A stretch of 64,000 nt of DNA, from contig NC_064048.1 in assembly GCF_932526225.1 (NCBI RefSeq), positions 13,401,665-13,465,664 on the forward strand. Reading direction: 5' to 3'. The notes beneath the pieces are model-generated. The model was not told the DNA's origin and did not search any database. It saw only the letters and a program-made list of their open reading frames with translations. Made by a program: the position numbers and the translations under genes. Each line of letters opens with the position of its first letter. The stretch's first letter is position 1. This DNA comes from Nematostella vectensis (Eukaryota; Cnidaria; Anthozoa; Actiniaria; Edwardsiidae). Below are positions 48,654 to 62,590 of this stretch, in pieces.

Positions 48654-50655
48654 GTTTTGTTCTATTATTATTATTATTTTCTTTTTTAGAGGGGGAGGGG
48701 AATTCAGCTAAAAATAGCCAAGGGTCAATTCAAGCAACTAGTACAAAAGATGTTATTTTGCAGTCCTTTATTCAATATATTCAAGGTTATCATGCAGCTC
48801 TGTTGTTTGACTGCATATATATATATATATTTTTTCTTTTTATTACAAGTTCTATATGTGTAAGTGGTGACCATAGCTATGATTACTATTATTTAGAATA
48901 TTTTTTTACCTACTAACAGAAAACAACTTGACTGCAAAACACTTACTGTAGGGCACTCGATATTAGGCATTACTTTCATGTGGATGTAAGGTTGAAATGT
49001 CAAAACCTTCATTAACCCGTTAACTACGCTTTAGGGTATTACACTTTGTGGTGATCTGATTCTATTGTTCTTTTTTGTGTTTTACTAACTATTACCGTTT
49101 AACTATCACACTTTGTTTCACGGGTTAATGAAAACTACTCTAATTACTTACAGTAATTCTTTTTTAATATTATTATTTACTTGTATAATTTAGATGAGCA
49201 ATACATATTTCTTTATGGCTTTGTAGAGCTCATCTTGTTCCTCATAAATAACAAACAAAATGAAGTTTGTTCTTATTTTGGTGCAAAGGAATCTACAGTA
49301 GTTTTTTAATCAGATAATTGTTTTTCTTTAAACACTCCCCTGTTATTTCAACAGCCTTACATGAGTTCGCTTGTCTCAGAAATAGACCTTGCTTAATAAA
49401 CAAAGACATGTTACAAACTTATTTAATAATAGGTAACAACTGCAATATTGTATGAAGAGAGTGCCCCTCTCTTCCCCCTGCTATTGTTGAAATTATGCTC
49501 AATAAACTTTCACCTTTTCCCTCTCCACCAGTTAAGCATTCTATGTATGCTTCCCTGTACAAAATGCACCCCTTCAAATAGAACATTAAAGCTCACATAC
49601 TTGTTTACTTCCTCAAACTCTTTGCTTTGTGTCTTTTGTTAACTTCCTAGGAACAAATTGAATACATATAATCAATAAACCTAGCAAGCTTATTTTGCAA
49701 ACTCACTTTTTTTAATTATTATTTTTGCGCAAAACCTATCAGGATTAAGGGGGTCCAGCACAAAGAAAAAAACGAATTAAAAAAAAAAGCCCATTGGCCT
49801 GGGATCGAACCCGGTCTGAAGAACAAAACGGAAACCATACATACGGATTACCCAATCGGTATGGCAGCACAAGGCTTTTACGGAAGGCTGTAAAGAACCC
49901 GAAGGCCCCAAGCACTGATATTTCCGAGCGAATATGCTGTACAACACTCTTGCAAGGTTATTCCAACCAGCGCATTAATGGGGAGGACAAAAACCAGGAT
50001 CCCAGGCCTGTAATACGGTTACGCCACGCACAGCTCGCCGAGATTGTGGATGACAAAAAATAGAGGTCTATTTGGGCGTCTTGGGTCCCTTGGGGACTCG
50101 CCATGCGCACGGGCGCATCTCTTTTATTGTGTACATGACATCAAATTAGCGAAGAAAAAAGACGCTGTTTTGGTATCATGTGAAAAGCATAAAATAAATA
50201 GAAATAAAGACGTAAGGGGGGAGAATATAGACATCTTCATATTAGAATATTGACAAAATCCGCAATTTTGTCTACGCTGACTAAGTAAAGCTGTATTTTA
50301 CTTTAAAGGGGCAGCAGCATAGTACTGTGCATGTCTGGAGTCAGTGATTATTGTAGGCTTTTAAGTGTCAACAAACAGTTGAACTTTTTAAAAGCTGTTA
50401 ATACCTTATTAAATAATATGCAATATTATATTGAAAATTATGTTAATTGACAGTTTGTGGTCATTTTTTTGTTTTGTTTAAAGTCCCCACATGTACCAAA
50501 AGCTCATAAGTCAGTATTAGAATTTCACTGAAGTTCATTGTGTCAGAGCTCTAGAGCTATTGCAAATCTCTTAACCATGACACTCCCCATTTAAAGGAAA
50601 GTAAAAAAAATCAAAATTGTTGGTGGGGGTCTCTGTTGTGTTTTTTTACTTTTTA
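48654..50655 (+). repeat. Satellite unit U23, long class
   Basis: Long 2002-bp unit of U12/U14 type throughout, with the b-type tail. A private TTGTTCC change (near 49236) lies in the otherwise constant CATCTCGTTCC segment. Confidence 0.9.
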
Positions 50656-52662
50656 GTTTTGTTCTATTATTATTATTATTTTCTTTTTTAGAGGGGGAGG
50701 GGAATTCAGCTAAAAATAGCCAAGGGTCAATTCAAGCAACTAGTACAAAAGATGTTTTTTTTGCAGTCCTTTATTCAATATATTCAAGGTTATCATGCAA
50801 TTCTGTTGTTTGACTGCATATATATAAATTTTTTTTCTTCCTTTTCATTACTAGTTCTATATGTGTAAGTGGTGACCATAGCTATGATTACTATTATTTA
50901 GAATATTTTTTTACCTACTAACAGAAAACAACTTGACTGCAAAACACTTACTGTAGGGCACTCGATATTAGGCCTTACTTTCATGTGGATGTAAGGTTGA
51001 AATGTCAAAATTTTCATTAACACGTGAAATACGCTTTAGCGTATTACACTTTGTGGTGATCTGATTCTATTGTTCTTTTTTGTGTTTTACTAACTATTAC
51101 CGTTTAACTATCACACTTTGTTTCACGGGTTAATGAAAACCACTCTAATTACACACAGTAATTCTTTTTTAATATTATTATTTACTTGTATAATTCAGAT
51201 GAGCAATACATATTTCTTCTTGGCCTTGTAGAGCTCATCTCGTTCCTCATAAATAACAAACAAAATGAAGTTTGTTCTTATTTGGTGCAAAGGAATCTAC
51301 ATTAGTTTTCTAATCAGATAATTGTTTTTTTAACACTCACCTGTTATTTCAACAGCTCTTACTTGAGTTTGCTTGTCTCAGAAATAGACCTTGCTTAATA
51401 AACAAAGACATGTTACAAACTTTTTTTAATAATAGGTAACAACTGCAATATTGTATGAAGAGAGTGCCCCTCCCTTCCCCCTGCTATTGTTGACATTATG
51501 CTCAATAAACTGTTACCTCTCCCCTCTCCACCAGTTAAGCATTCTATGTATGCTTCCCTGTACAAAATGCGCCCCTTCAAATAGAACATTAAAGTTCACA
51601 TACTTGTTTACTTCCTCAAACTCTTTGCTTTGTGTTTTTTGTTAACTTCCTAGGAACAAATTGAATACATATAATCAATAAATCCAGCAAGCTTATTTTG
51701 CAAACTCACTTTTGTTTATCATTTTTGCGCAAAACCAATCAGGATTAGGGGGGTCAAGCACAAAGAAAGAAAACGAATAAAAAAAAGCCCATTGGCCTGG
51801 GATCGAACCAGGTCTGAAGAACAAAACGGAAACCATACATACGGATTACCCAATCGGTATGGCAGCACAAGGCTTTTACGGAAGGCTGTAAAGAACCCGA
51901 AGGCCCCAAGCACCGATATTTCCGAGCGAATATGCTGTACAACACTCTTGCAAGGTTATCCCAACCCGCGCATTAATGGGGAGGACAATAACCAAGATCC
52001 CAGGCCTGTAATACGGTTACGCCACGCACAGCTCGCCGAGATTGTGGATGACAAAAAATAGAGGTCTATTTGGGCGTCTAGGGTCCCTTGGGGACTCGCC
52101 ATGCGCACGGGCGCATCTCTTTTATTGTGTACATGACATCAAATTAGCGAAGAAAAAAGACGCTGTTTTGGTATCATGTGAAAAGCATAAAATAAATAGA
52201 AATAAAGACGTAAGGGGGGAGAATATTGACATCTTCATATTAGAATATTGACAAAATCCGCAATTCTGTCTAAGCTGACTAAGTAAAGCTGTATTTTACT
52301 TTAAAGGGGCAGCAGCATAGTACTGCGCATGTCTGGAGTCAGTGTTTATTGTAGGCTTTTAAGTGTCAACAAACAGTTGAACTTTTTAAAAGCTGTCAAT
52401 ACCTTATTAAATAATATGCAATATTATATTGAAAACTATGTTAATTGACAGTTTGTGGTCATTTTTTTTTTGTTTTGTTTAAAGTCTCCCACATGTACCA
52501 AAAGCTCATAAGTCAGTATTAGAATTTCACTGAAGTTCATTGTGTCAGGGCTCTAGAGCTATTGCAAATCTCTTAAACATGACACTCCCCCTTTAAAGGA
52601 AAGTAAAAAAAAAAATCAAAATTGTTGGTGGGGGTCTCTGTTGTGTTTTTTTTTTCTTTTTA
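50656..52662 (+). repeat. Satellite unit U24, long class
   Basis: Long 2007-bp unit. Its MITE left arm is degraded (TTTTCATTAACACGTGAAATACGC-like, at about 51009). Its T-stem-like segment carries a single change at about 51810 that makes the stem fully paired (CCTGG...CCAGG on the minus strand). Confidence 0.9.
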
Positions 52663-54661
52663 GTTTTGTTCTATTATTATTATTATTTTCTTTTTTAGAG
52701 GGGGAGGGGAATTCTGCTAAAAATAGCCAAGGGTCAATTCAAGCAACTAGTACAAAATATGTTTTTTTGCAGTCCTTTATTCAATATATTCAAGGTTCTC
52801 ATGCAATTCTTTTGTTTGACTGCATATATATATATATTTTTTCTTTCTTTTCATTACAAGTTCTATATGTGTAAGTGGTGACCATAGCTATGATTACTAT
52901 TATTTAGAATAATTTTTTACCTACTAAAAGAAAACAACTTGACTGCAAAACACTTACTGTAGGGCACTCGATATTAGGCATTACTTTCATGTGGATGTAA
53001 GGTTGAAATGTCAAAACCTTCATTAACCCGTGAACTACGCTTTAGCGTATTACACTTTGTTGTGATCTGATTCTATTGTTCTTTTTTGTGTTTTACTAAC
53101 TATTACCGTTTAACTATCACACTTTGTTTCACGGGTTAATGAAAACCACTCTAATTACTTACAGTAATTCTTTTTTAATATTATTATTTACTTGTATAAT
53201 TTAGATGAGCAATACATATTTCTTTATGGCTTTGTAGAGCTCATCTCGTTCCTCATAAATAACAAACAAAATGAAGTTTGTTCTTATTTTGGTGCAAAGG
53301 AATCTACAGTAGTTTTCTAATCAGATAATTGTTTTTCTTTAAACACTCCCCTGTTATTTTAACAGCCTTACATGAGTTCGCTTGTCTCAGAAATAGACCT
53401 TGCTTAATAAACAAAGACATGTTACAAACTTATTTAATAATAGGTAACAACTGCAATATTGTATGAAGAGAGTGCCCCTCTCTTCCCCCTGCTATTGTTG
53501 AAATTATGCTCAATAAACTTTTACCTCTTCCCTCTCCACCAGTTAAGCATTCTATGTATGCTTCCCTGTACAAAATGCACCCCTTCAAATAGAACATTAA
53601 AGTTCACATACTTGTTTACTTCCTCAAACTCTTTGCTTTGTGTTTTTTGTTAACTTCCTAGGAACAAATTGAATACATATAATCAATAAATCCAGCAAGC
53701 TTATTTTGCAAACTCACTTTTTTTTTATTTTTGCGCAAAACCAATCAGGATTAGGGGGGTCAAGCACAAAGAAAAAAAACGAATTAAAAAAAAAGCCCAT
53801 TGGCCTGGGATCGAACCCGGTCTGAAGAACAAAACGGAAACCATACATACGGATTACCCAATCGGTATGGCAGCACAAGGCTTTTACGGAAGGCTGTAAA
53901 GAACCCGAAGGCCCCAAGCACCGATATTTCCGAGCGAATATGCTGTACAACACTCTTGCAAGGTTATCCCAACCCGCGCATTAATGGGGAGGACAATAAC
54001 CAGGATCCCAGGCCTGTAATACGGTTACGCCACGCACAGCTCGCCGAGATTGTGTGTGACAAAAAATTGAGGTCTATTTGGGCGTCTTGGGTCCCTTGGG
54101 GACTCGCCATGCGCACGGACGCATCTCTTTTATTGTATACATGACATCAAATTAGCGAAGAAAAAAGACGCTGTTTTGGTATCATGTGAAAAGCATAAAA
54201 TAAATAGAAATAAAGACGTAAGGGGGGAGAATATTGACATCTTCATATTAGAATATTGACAAAATCCGCAATTTTGTCTACGCTGACTAAGTAAAGCTGT
54301 ATTTTACTTTAAAGGGGCAGCAGCATAGTACTGCGCATGTCTGGAGTCAGTGATTATTGTAGGCTTTTAAGTGTCAACAAACAGTTGAACTTTTTAAAAG
54401 CTGTTAATACCTTATTAAATAATATGCAATATTATATTGAAAACTATGTTAATTGACAGTTTGTGGTCATTTTTTTGTTTTGTTTAAAGTCCCCACATGT
54501 ACCAAAAGCTCATAAGTCAGTATTAGAATTTCACTGAAGTTCATTGTGTCAGAGTTCTAGAGCTATTGCAAATCTCTTAACCATGACACTCCCCTTTTAA
54601 AGGAAAGTAAAAAAAATCAAAATTGTTGGTGGGGGTCTCTGTTGTGTTTGTTTTCTTTTTA
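52663..54661 (+). repeat. Satellite unit U25, long class
   Basis: Long 1999-bp unit with the b-type tail. Private changes near 54053-54068 (TGTGTGTGAC and AAAAATTGAGG) alter otherwise constant sequence. Confidence 0.9.
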
Positions 54662-56660
54662 GTTTTGTTCTATTATTATTATTATTTTCTTTTTTAGAGG
54701 GGGAGGGGAATTCAGCTAAAAATAGCCAAGGGTCAATTCAAGCAACTAGTACAAAAGATGTTTTTTTGCAGTCCTTTATTCAATATATTCATGGTTATCA
54801 TGCAATTCTGTTGTTTGATTGCATATATATATATTTTTTTTCTTTCTTTTTATTACAAGTTCTATATGTGTAAGTGGTGACCATAGCTATGATTACTATT
54901 ATTTAGAATATTTTTTTACCTACTAACAGAAAACAACTTGACTGCAAAACACTTACTGTAGGGCACTCGATATTAGGCATTACTTTCATGTGGATGTAAG
55001 GTTGAAATGTCAAAACCTTCATTAACCCGTGAACTACGCCTTAGCGTATTACACTTTGTGGTGATCTGATTCTATTGTTCTTTTTTGTGTTTAACTAACT
55101 ATTACCGTTTAACTATCACACTTTGTTTCACGGGTTAATGAAAACCACTCTAATTACTTACAGTAGTTCTTTTTTAATATTATCATTAACTTGTATGATT
55201 TAGATGAGCAATACATATTTCTTTATGGCTTTATAGAGCTCATCTCGTTCCTCATAAATAACAAACAAAATAAAGTTTGTTCTTATTTTGGTGCAAAGGA
55301 ATCTACAGTAGTTTTCTAATCAGATAATTGTTTTTCTTTTAACACTCACCTGTTATTTCAACAGCCTTACTTGAGTTTGCTTGTCTCAGAAATAGACCTT
55401 GCTTAATAAACAAAGACATGTTACAAACTTATTTAATAATAGGTAACAACTGCAATATTGTATGAAGAGAGTGCCCCTCTCTTCCCCCTGCTATTGTTGA
55501 AATTATGCTCAATAAACTTTTACCTCTTCCCTCTCCACCAGTTAAGCATTCTATGTATGCTTCCCTGTACAAAATGCACCCCTTCAAATAGAACATTAAA
55601 GTTCACATACTTGTTTACTTCCTCAAACTCTTTGCTTTGTGTTTTTTGTTAACTTCCTAGGAACAAATTGAATACATATAATCAATAAATCCAGCAAGCT
55701 TATTTTGCAAACTCACTTTTTTTTTATTTTTGCGCAAAACCAATCAGGATTAGGGGGGTCAAGCACAAAGAAAAAAAACGAATTAAAAAAAAAAGGCCAT
55801 TGGCCTGGGATCGAACCCGGTCTGAAGAACAAAACGGAAACCATACATACGGATTACCCAATCGGTATGGCAGCACAAGGCTTTTACGGAAGGCTGTAAA
55901 GAACCCGAAGGCCCCAAGCACCGATATTTCCGAGCGAATATGCTGTACAACACTCTTGCAAGGTTATCCCAACCCGCGCATTAATGGGGAGGACAATAAC
56001 CAGGATCCCAGGCATGTAATACGGTTACGCCACGCACAGCTCGCCGAGATTGTGGATGACAAAAAATAGAGGTCTATTTGGGCGTCTTGGGTCCCTTGGG
56101 GACTCGCCATGCGCACGGGCGCATCTCTTTTATTGTGTACATGACATCAAATTAGGGAAAAAAAAGACGCTGTTTTGGTATCATGTGAAAAGCATAAAAT
56201 AAATAGAAATAAAGACGTAAGGGGGGAGAATATTGACATCTTCATATTAGAATATTGACAAAATCCGCAATTTTGTCTACGCTGACTAAGTAAAGCTGTA
56301 TTTTACTTTAAAGGGGCAGCAGCATAGTACTGCGCATGTCTGGAGTCAGTGATTATTGTAGGCTTTTAAGTGTCAACAAACAGTTGAACTTTTTAAAAGC
56401 TGTTAATACCTTATTAAATAATATGCAATATTATATTGAAAACCATGTTAATTGACAGTTTGTGGTCATTTTTTTGTTTTGTTTAAAGTCCCCACATGTA
56501 CCAAAAGCTCATAAGTCAGTATTAGAATTTCACTGAAGTTCATTGTGTCAGAGCTCTAGAGCTATTGCAAATCTCTTAACCATGACACTCCCCTTTTAAA
56601 GAAAAGTAAAAAAAATCGAAATTGTTGGTGGGGGTCTCTGTTGTGTTTGTTTTCTTTTTA
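54662..56660 (+). repeat. Satellite unit U26, long class
   Basis: Long 1999-bp unit with the b-type tail, a TTATCATTAACTTG variant near 55181 and the ACAGTAGTTC variant that is typical of U26-U29. Confidence 0.9.
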
Positions 56661-58626
56661 GTTTCGTTCTATTATTATTATTATTTTCTTTTTTAGAGGG
56701 GGAGGGGAATTCAGCTAAAAAGAGCCAAGGGTCAATTCAAGCAACTAGTACAAAAGATGTTTTTTTGCAGTCCTTTATTCAATATATTCAAGGTTATCAT
56801 GCAATTCTGTTGTTTGATTGCATATATATATATATTTTTTTCTTTCTTTTCATTACAAGTTCTATATGTGTAAGTGGTGACCATAGCTATGATTACTATT
56901 ATTTAGAATATTTTTTTACCTACTAACAGAAAACAACTTGACTGCAAAACACTTACTGTAGGGCACTCGATATTAGGCATTACTTTCATGTGGATGTAAG
57001 GTTGAAATGTCAAAACCTTCATTAACCCGTGAACTACGCCTTAGCGTATTACACTTTGTGGTGATCTGATTCTATTGTTCTTTTTTGTGTTTTACTAACT
57101 ATTACCGTTTAACTATCACACTTTGTTTCACGGGTTAATGAAAACCACTCTAATTACTTACAGTAGTTCTTTTTTAATATTATCATTTACTTGTATAATT
57201 TAGATGAGCAATACATATTTCTTTATGGCTTTGTAGAGCTCATCTCGTTCCTCATAAATAACAAACAAAATGAAGTTTGTTCTTATTTTGGTGCAAAGGA
57301 ATCTACAGTAGTTTTCTAATCAGATAATTGTTTTTCTTTTAACACTCACCTGTTATTTCAACAGCCTTACTTGAGTTTGCTTGTCTCAGAAATAGACCTT
57401 GCTTAATAAACAAAGACATGTTACAAACTTATTTAATAATAGGTAACAACTGCAATATTGTATGAAGAGAGTGCCCCTCTCTTCCCCCTGCTATTGTTGA
57501 AATTATGCTCAATAAACTTTTACCTCTTCCCTCTCCACCAGTTAAGCATTCTATGTATGCTTCCCTGTACAAAATGCACCCCTTCAAATAGAACATTAAA
57601 GTTCACATACTTGTTTACTTCCTCAAACTCTTTGCTTTGTGTTTTTTGTTAACTTCCTAGGAACAAATTGAATACATATAATAAATAAATCCAGCAAGCT
57701 TATTTTGCAAACTCACTTTTTTTTTATTTTTGCGCAAAACCAATCAGGATTAAGGGGGTCAAGCACAAAGAAAAAAAACGAATTAAAAAAAAAGCCCATT
57801 GGCCTGGGATCGAACCCGGTCTGAAGAACAAAACGGAAACCATGCATACGGATTACCCAATCGGTATGGCAGCGCAAGGCTTTTACGGAATGCTGTAAAG
57901 AACCCGAAGGCCCCAAGCACCGATATTTCCGAGCGAATATGCTGTACAACACTCTTGCAAGGTTATCCCAACCCGCGCATGAATGGGGAGGACAATAACC
58001 AGGATCCCAGGCCTGTAATACGGTTACGCCACGCACAGCTCGCCGAGATTGTGGATGACAAAAAATAGAGGTCTATTTGGGCGTCTTGGGTCCCTTGGGG
58101 ACTCGCCATGCGCACGGGCGCATCTCTTTTATTGTGTACATGACATCGAATTAGCGAAGAAAAAAGACGCTGTTTTGGTATCATGTGAAAAGCATAAAAT
58201 AAATTGAAATAAAATATCGACAAATATCGGCAATTTTGTCTACGCTGACTAAGTAAAGCTGTATTTTACTTTAAAGGGGCAGCAGCATAGTACTGCGCAT
58301 GTCTGGAGTCAGTGTTTATTGTAGGCTTTTAAGTGTCAACAAACAGTTGAACTTTTTAAAAGCTGTCAATACCTTATTAAATAATATGCAATATTATATT
58401 GAAAACTATGTTAATTGACAGTTTGTGGTCATTTTTTTTGTTTTGTTTAAAGTCTCCCACATGTACCAAAAGCTCATAAGTCAGTATTAGAATTTCACTG
58501 AAGTTCATTGTGTCAGGGCTCTAGAGCTATTGAAAATCTCTTAAACATGACACTCCCCTTTAAAGGAAAGTAAAAAAAAATCAAAATTGTTGGTGGGGGT
58601 CTCTGTTGTGTTTTTTTTTCTTTTTA
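56661..58626 (+). repeat. Satellite unit U27, long class with a 38-bp deletion
   Basis: This 1966-bp unit lacks about 38 bp around 58213, where other units have GACGTAAGGGGGGAG and two ATATTGACA-like motifs. It shares this loss and several private substitutions (ACCATGCATACGG, GGAATGCTG, CGCATGAATG) with U28. Confidence 0.9.
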
Positions 58627-60588
58627 GTTTTGTTCTATTATTATTATTATTATTTTCTTTTTTAGAGGGGGAGGGGAATTCAGCTAAAAATAGCCAAGGG
58701 TCAATTCAAGCAACTAGTACAAAAGATGTTTTTTTGCAGTCCTTTATTCAATATATTCAAGGTTATCATGCAATTCTGTTGTTTGACTGCATATATATAT
58801 TTTTTCTTTCTTTTCATTACAAGTGCTATATGTGTAAGTGGTGACCATAGCTATGATTACTATTATTTAGAAAAATTTTTTACCTACTAACAGAAAACAA
58901 CTTGACTGCAAAACACTTACTGTAGGGCACTCGATATTAGGCATTACTTTCATGTGGATGTAAGGTTGAAATGTCAAAACCTTCATTAACCCGTGAACTA
59001 CGCCTTAGCGTATTACACTTTGTGGTGATCTGATTCTATTGTTCTTTTTTGTGTTTTACTAACTATTACCGTTTAACTATCACACTTTGTTTCACGGGTT
59101 AATGAAAACCACTCTAATTACTTACAGTAGTTCTTTTTTAATATTATCATTTACTTGTATGATTTAGATGAGCAATACATATTTCTTTATGGCTTTGTAG
59201 AGCTCATCTCGTTCCTCATAAATAACAAACAAAATGAAGTTTGTTCTTATTTTGGTGCAAAGGAATCTACAGTAGTTTTCTAATCAGATAATTGTTTTTC
59301 TTTTAACACTCACCTGTTATTTCAACAGCCTTACTTGAGTTTGCTTGTCTCAGAAATAGACCTTGCTTAATAAACAAAGACATGTTACAAACTTATTTAA
59401 TAATAGGTAACAACTGCAATATTGTATGAAGAGAGTGCCCCTCTCTTCCCCCTGCTATTGTTGAAATTATGCTCAATAAACTTTTACCTCTTCCCTCTCC
59501 ACCAGTTAAGCATTCTATGTATGCTTCCCTGTACAAAATGCACCCCTTCAAATAGAACATTAAAGTTCACATACTTGTTTACTTCCTCAAACTCTTTGCT
59601 TTGTGTTTTTTGTTAACTTCCTAGGAACAAATTGAATACATATAATAAATAAATCCAGCAAGCTTATTTTGCAAACTCACTTTTTTTTTATTTTTGCGCA
59701 AAACCAATCAGGATTAGGGGGGTCAAGCACAAAGAAAGAAAACGAATAAAAAAAAAGCCCATTGGCCTGGGATCGAACCCGGTCTGAAGAACAAAACGGA
59801 AACCATGCATACGGATTACCCAATCGGTATGGCAGCGCAAGGCTTTTACGGAATGCTGTAAAGAACCCGAAGGCCCCAAGCACCGATATTTCCGAGCGAA
59901 TATGCTGTACAACACTCTTGCAAGGTTATCCCAACCCGCGCATGAATGGGGAGGACAATAACCAGGATCCCAGGCCTGTAATACGGTTACGCCACGCACA
60001 GCTCGCCGAGATTGTGGATGACAAAAAATAGAGGTCTATTTGGGCGTCTTGGGTCCCTTGGGGACTCGCCATGCGCACGGGCGCATCTCTTTTATTGTGT
60101 ACATGACATCGAATTAGCGAAGAAAAAAGACGCTGTTTTGGTATCATGTGAAAAGCATAAAATAAATTGAAATAAAATATCGACAAATATCGGCAATTTT
60201 GTCTACGCTGACTAAGTAAAGCTGTATTTTACTTTAAAGGGGCAGCAGCATAGTACTGCGCATGTCTGGAGTCAGTGTTTATTGTAGGCTTTTAAGTGTC
60301 AACAAACAGTTGAACTTTTTAAAAGCTGTCAATACCTTATTAAATAATATGCAATATTATATTGAAAACTATGTTAATTGACAGTTTGTGGTCATTTTTT
60401 TTGTTTTGTTTAAAGTCTCCCACATGTACCAAAAGCTCATAAGTCAGTATTAGAATTTCACTGAAGTTCATTGTGTCAGGGCTCTAGAGCTATTGAAAAT
60501 CTCTTAAACATGACACTCCCCTTTAAAGGAAAGTAAAAAAAAATCAAAATTGTTGGTGGGGGTCTCTGTTGTGTTTTTTTTCTTTTTA
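58627..60588 (+). repeat. Satellite unit U28, long class with a 38-bp deletion
   Basis: This 1962-bp unit is nearly identical to U27, including the deletion around 60176. The pair is probably one of the most recent single-unit duplications in the window. Confidence 0.9.
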
Positions 60589-62590
60589 GTTTTGTTCTAT
60601 TATTATTATTATTATTTTCTTTTTTAGAGGGGGAGGGGAATTCAGCTAAAAATAGCCAAGGGTCAATTCAAGCAACTAGTACAAAAGATGTTTTTTTGCA
60701 GTCCTTTATTCAATATATTCAAGGTTATCATGCAATTCTGTTGTTTGACTGCATATATATATTTTTTCTTTCTTTTCATTACAAGTGCTATATGTGTAAG
60801 TGGTGACCATAGCTATGATTACTATTATTTAGAATAATTTTTTACCTACTAACAGAAAACAACTTGACTGCAAAACACTTACTGTAGGGCACTCGATATT
60901 AGGCATTACTTTCATGTGGATGTAAGGTTGAAATGTCAAAACCTTCATTAACCCGTGAACTACGCCTTAGCGTATTACACTTTGTGGTGATCTGATTCTA
61001 TTGTTCTTTTTTGTGTTTTACTAACTATTACCGTTTAACTATCACACTTTGTTTCACGGGTTAATGAAAACCACTCTAATTACTTACAGTAGTTCTTTTT
61101 TAATATTATCATTTACTTGTATGATTTAGATGAGCAATACATATTTCTTTATGGCTTTGTAGAGCTCATCTCGTTCCTCATAAATAACAAACAAAATGAA
61201 GTTTGTTCTTATTTTGGTGCAAAGGAATCTACAGTAGTTTTCTAATCAGATAATTGTTTTTCTTTTAACACTCACCTGTTATTTCAACAGCCTTACTTGA
61301 GTTTGCTTGTCTCAGAAATAGACCTTGCTTAATAAACAAAGACATGTTACAAACTTATTTAATAATAGGTAACAACTGCAATATTGTATGAAGAGAGTGC
61401 CCCTCTCTTCCCCCTGCTATTGTTGAAATTATGCTCAATAAACTTTTACCTCTTCCCTCTCCACCAGTTAAGCATTCTATGTATGCTTCCCTGTACAAAA
61501 TGCACCCCTTCAAATAGAACATTAAAGTTCACATACTTGTTTACTTCCTCAAACTCTTTGCTTTGTGTTTTTTGTTAACTTCCTAGGAACAAATTGAATA
61601 CATATAATCAATAAATCCAGCAAGCTTATTTTGCAAACTCACTTTTTTTTTATTTTTGCGCAAAACCAATCAGGATTAAGGGGGTCAAGCACAAAGAAAA
61701 AAAACGAATTAAAAAAAAAAGCCCATTGGCCTGGGATCGAACCCGGTCTGAAGAACAAAACGGAAACCATACATACGGATTACCCAATCGGTATGGCAGC
61801 ACAAGGCTTTTACGGAAGGCTGTAAAGAACCCGAAGGCCCCAAGCACCGATATTTCCGAGCGAATATGCTGTACAACACTCTTGCAAGGTTATCCCAACC
61901 CGCGCATGAATGGGGAGGACAATAACCAGGATCCCAGGGCTGTAATACGGTTACGCCACGCACAGCTCGACGAGATTGTGGGTTACAAAAAATAGAGGTC
62001 TATTTGGGCGTCTTGGGTCCCTTGGGGACTCGCCATGCGCACGGGCGCATCTCTTTTATTGTGTACATGACATCAAATTAGCGAAGAAAAAAGACGCTGT
62101 TTTGGTATCATGTGAAAAGCATAAAATAAATAGAAATAAAGACGTAAGGGGGGAGAATATTGACATCTTCATATTAGAATATTGACAAAATCCGCAATTT
62201 TGTCTACGCTGACTAAGTAAAGCTGTATTTTACTTTAAAGGGGCAGCAGCATAGTACTGCGCATGTCTGGAGTCAGTGATTATTGTAGGCTTTTAAGTGT
62301 CAACAAACAGTTGAACTTTTTAAAAGCTGTTAATACCTTATTAAATAATATGCAATATTATATTGAAAACTATGTTAATTGACAGTTTGTGGTCATTTTT
62401 TTGTTTTGTTTAAAGTCCCCACATGTACCAAAAGCTCATAAGTCAGTATTAGAATTGCACTGAAGTTCATTGTGTCAGAGTTCTAGAGCTATTGCAAATC
62501 TCTTAACCATGACACTCCCCTTTAAAGGAAAGTAAAAAAAAAAAATCAAAATTGTTGGTGGGGGTCTCTGTTGTGTTTTTTTTCTTTTTA
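60589..62590 (+). repeat. Satellite unit U29, long class
   Basis: Full 2002-bp unit without the U27/U28 deletion but sharing their CGCATGAATG variant and expanded ATT tract. It has the b-type tail. Confidence 0.9.
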
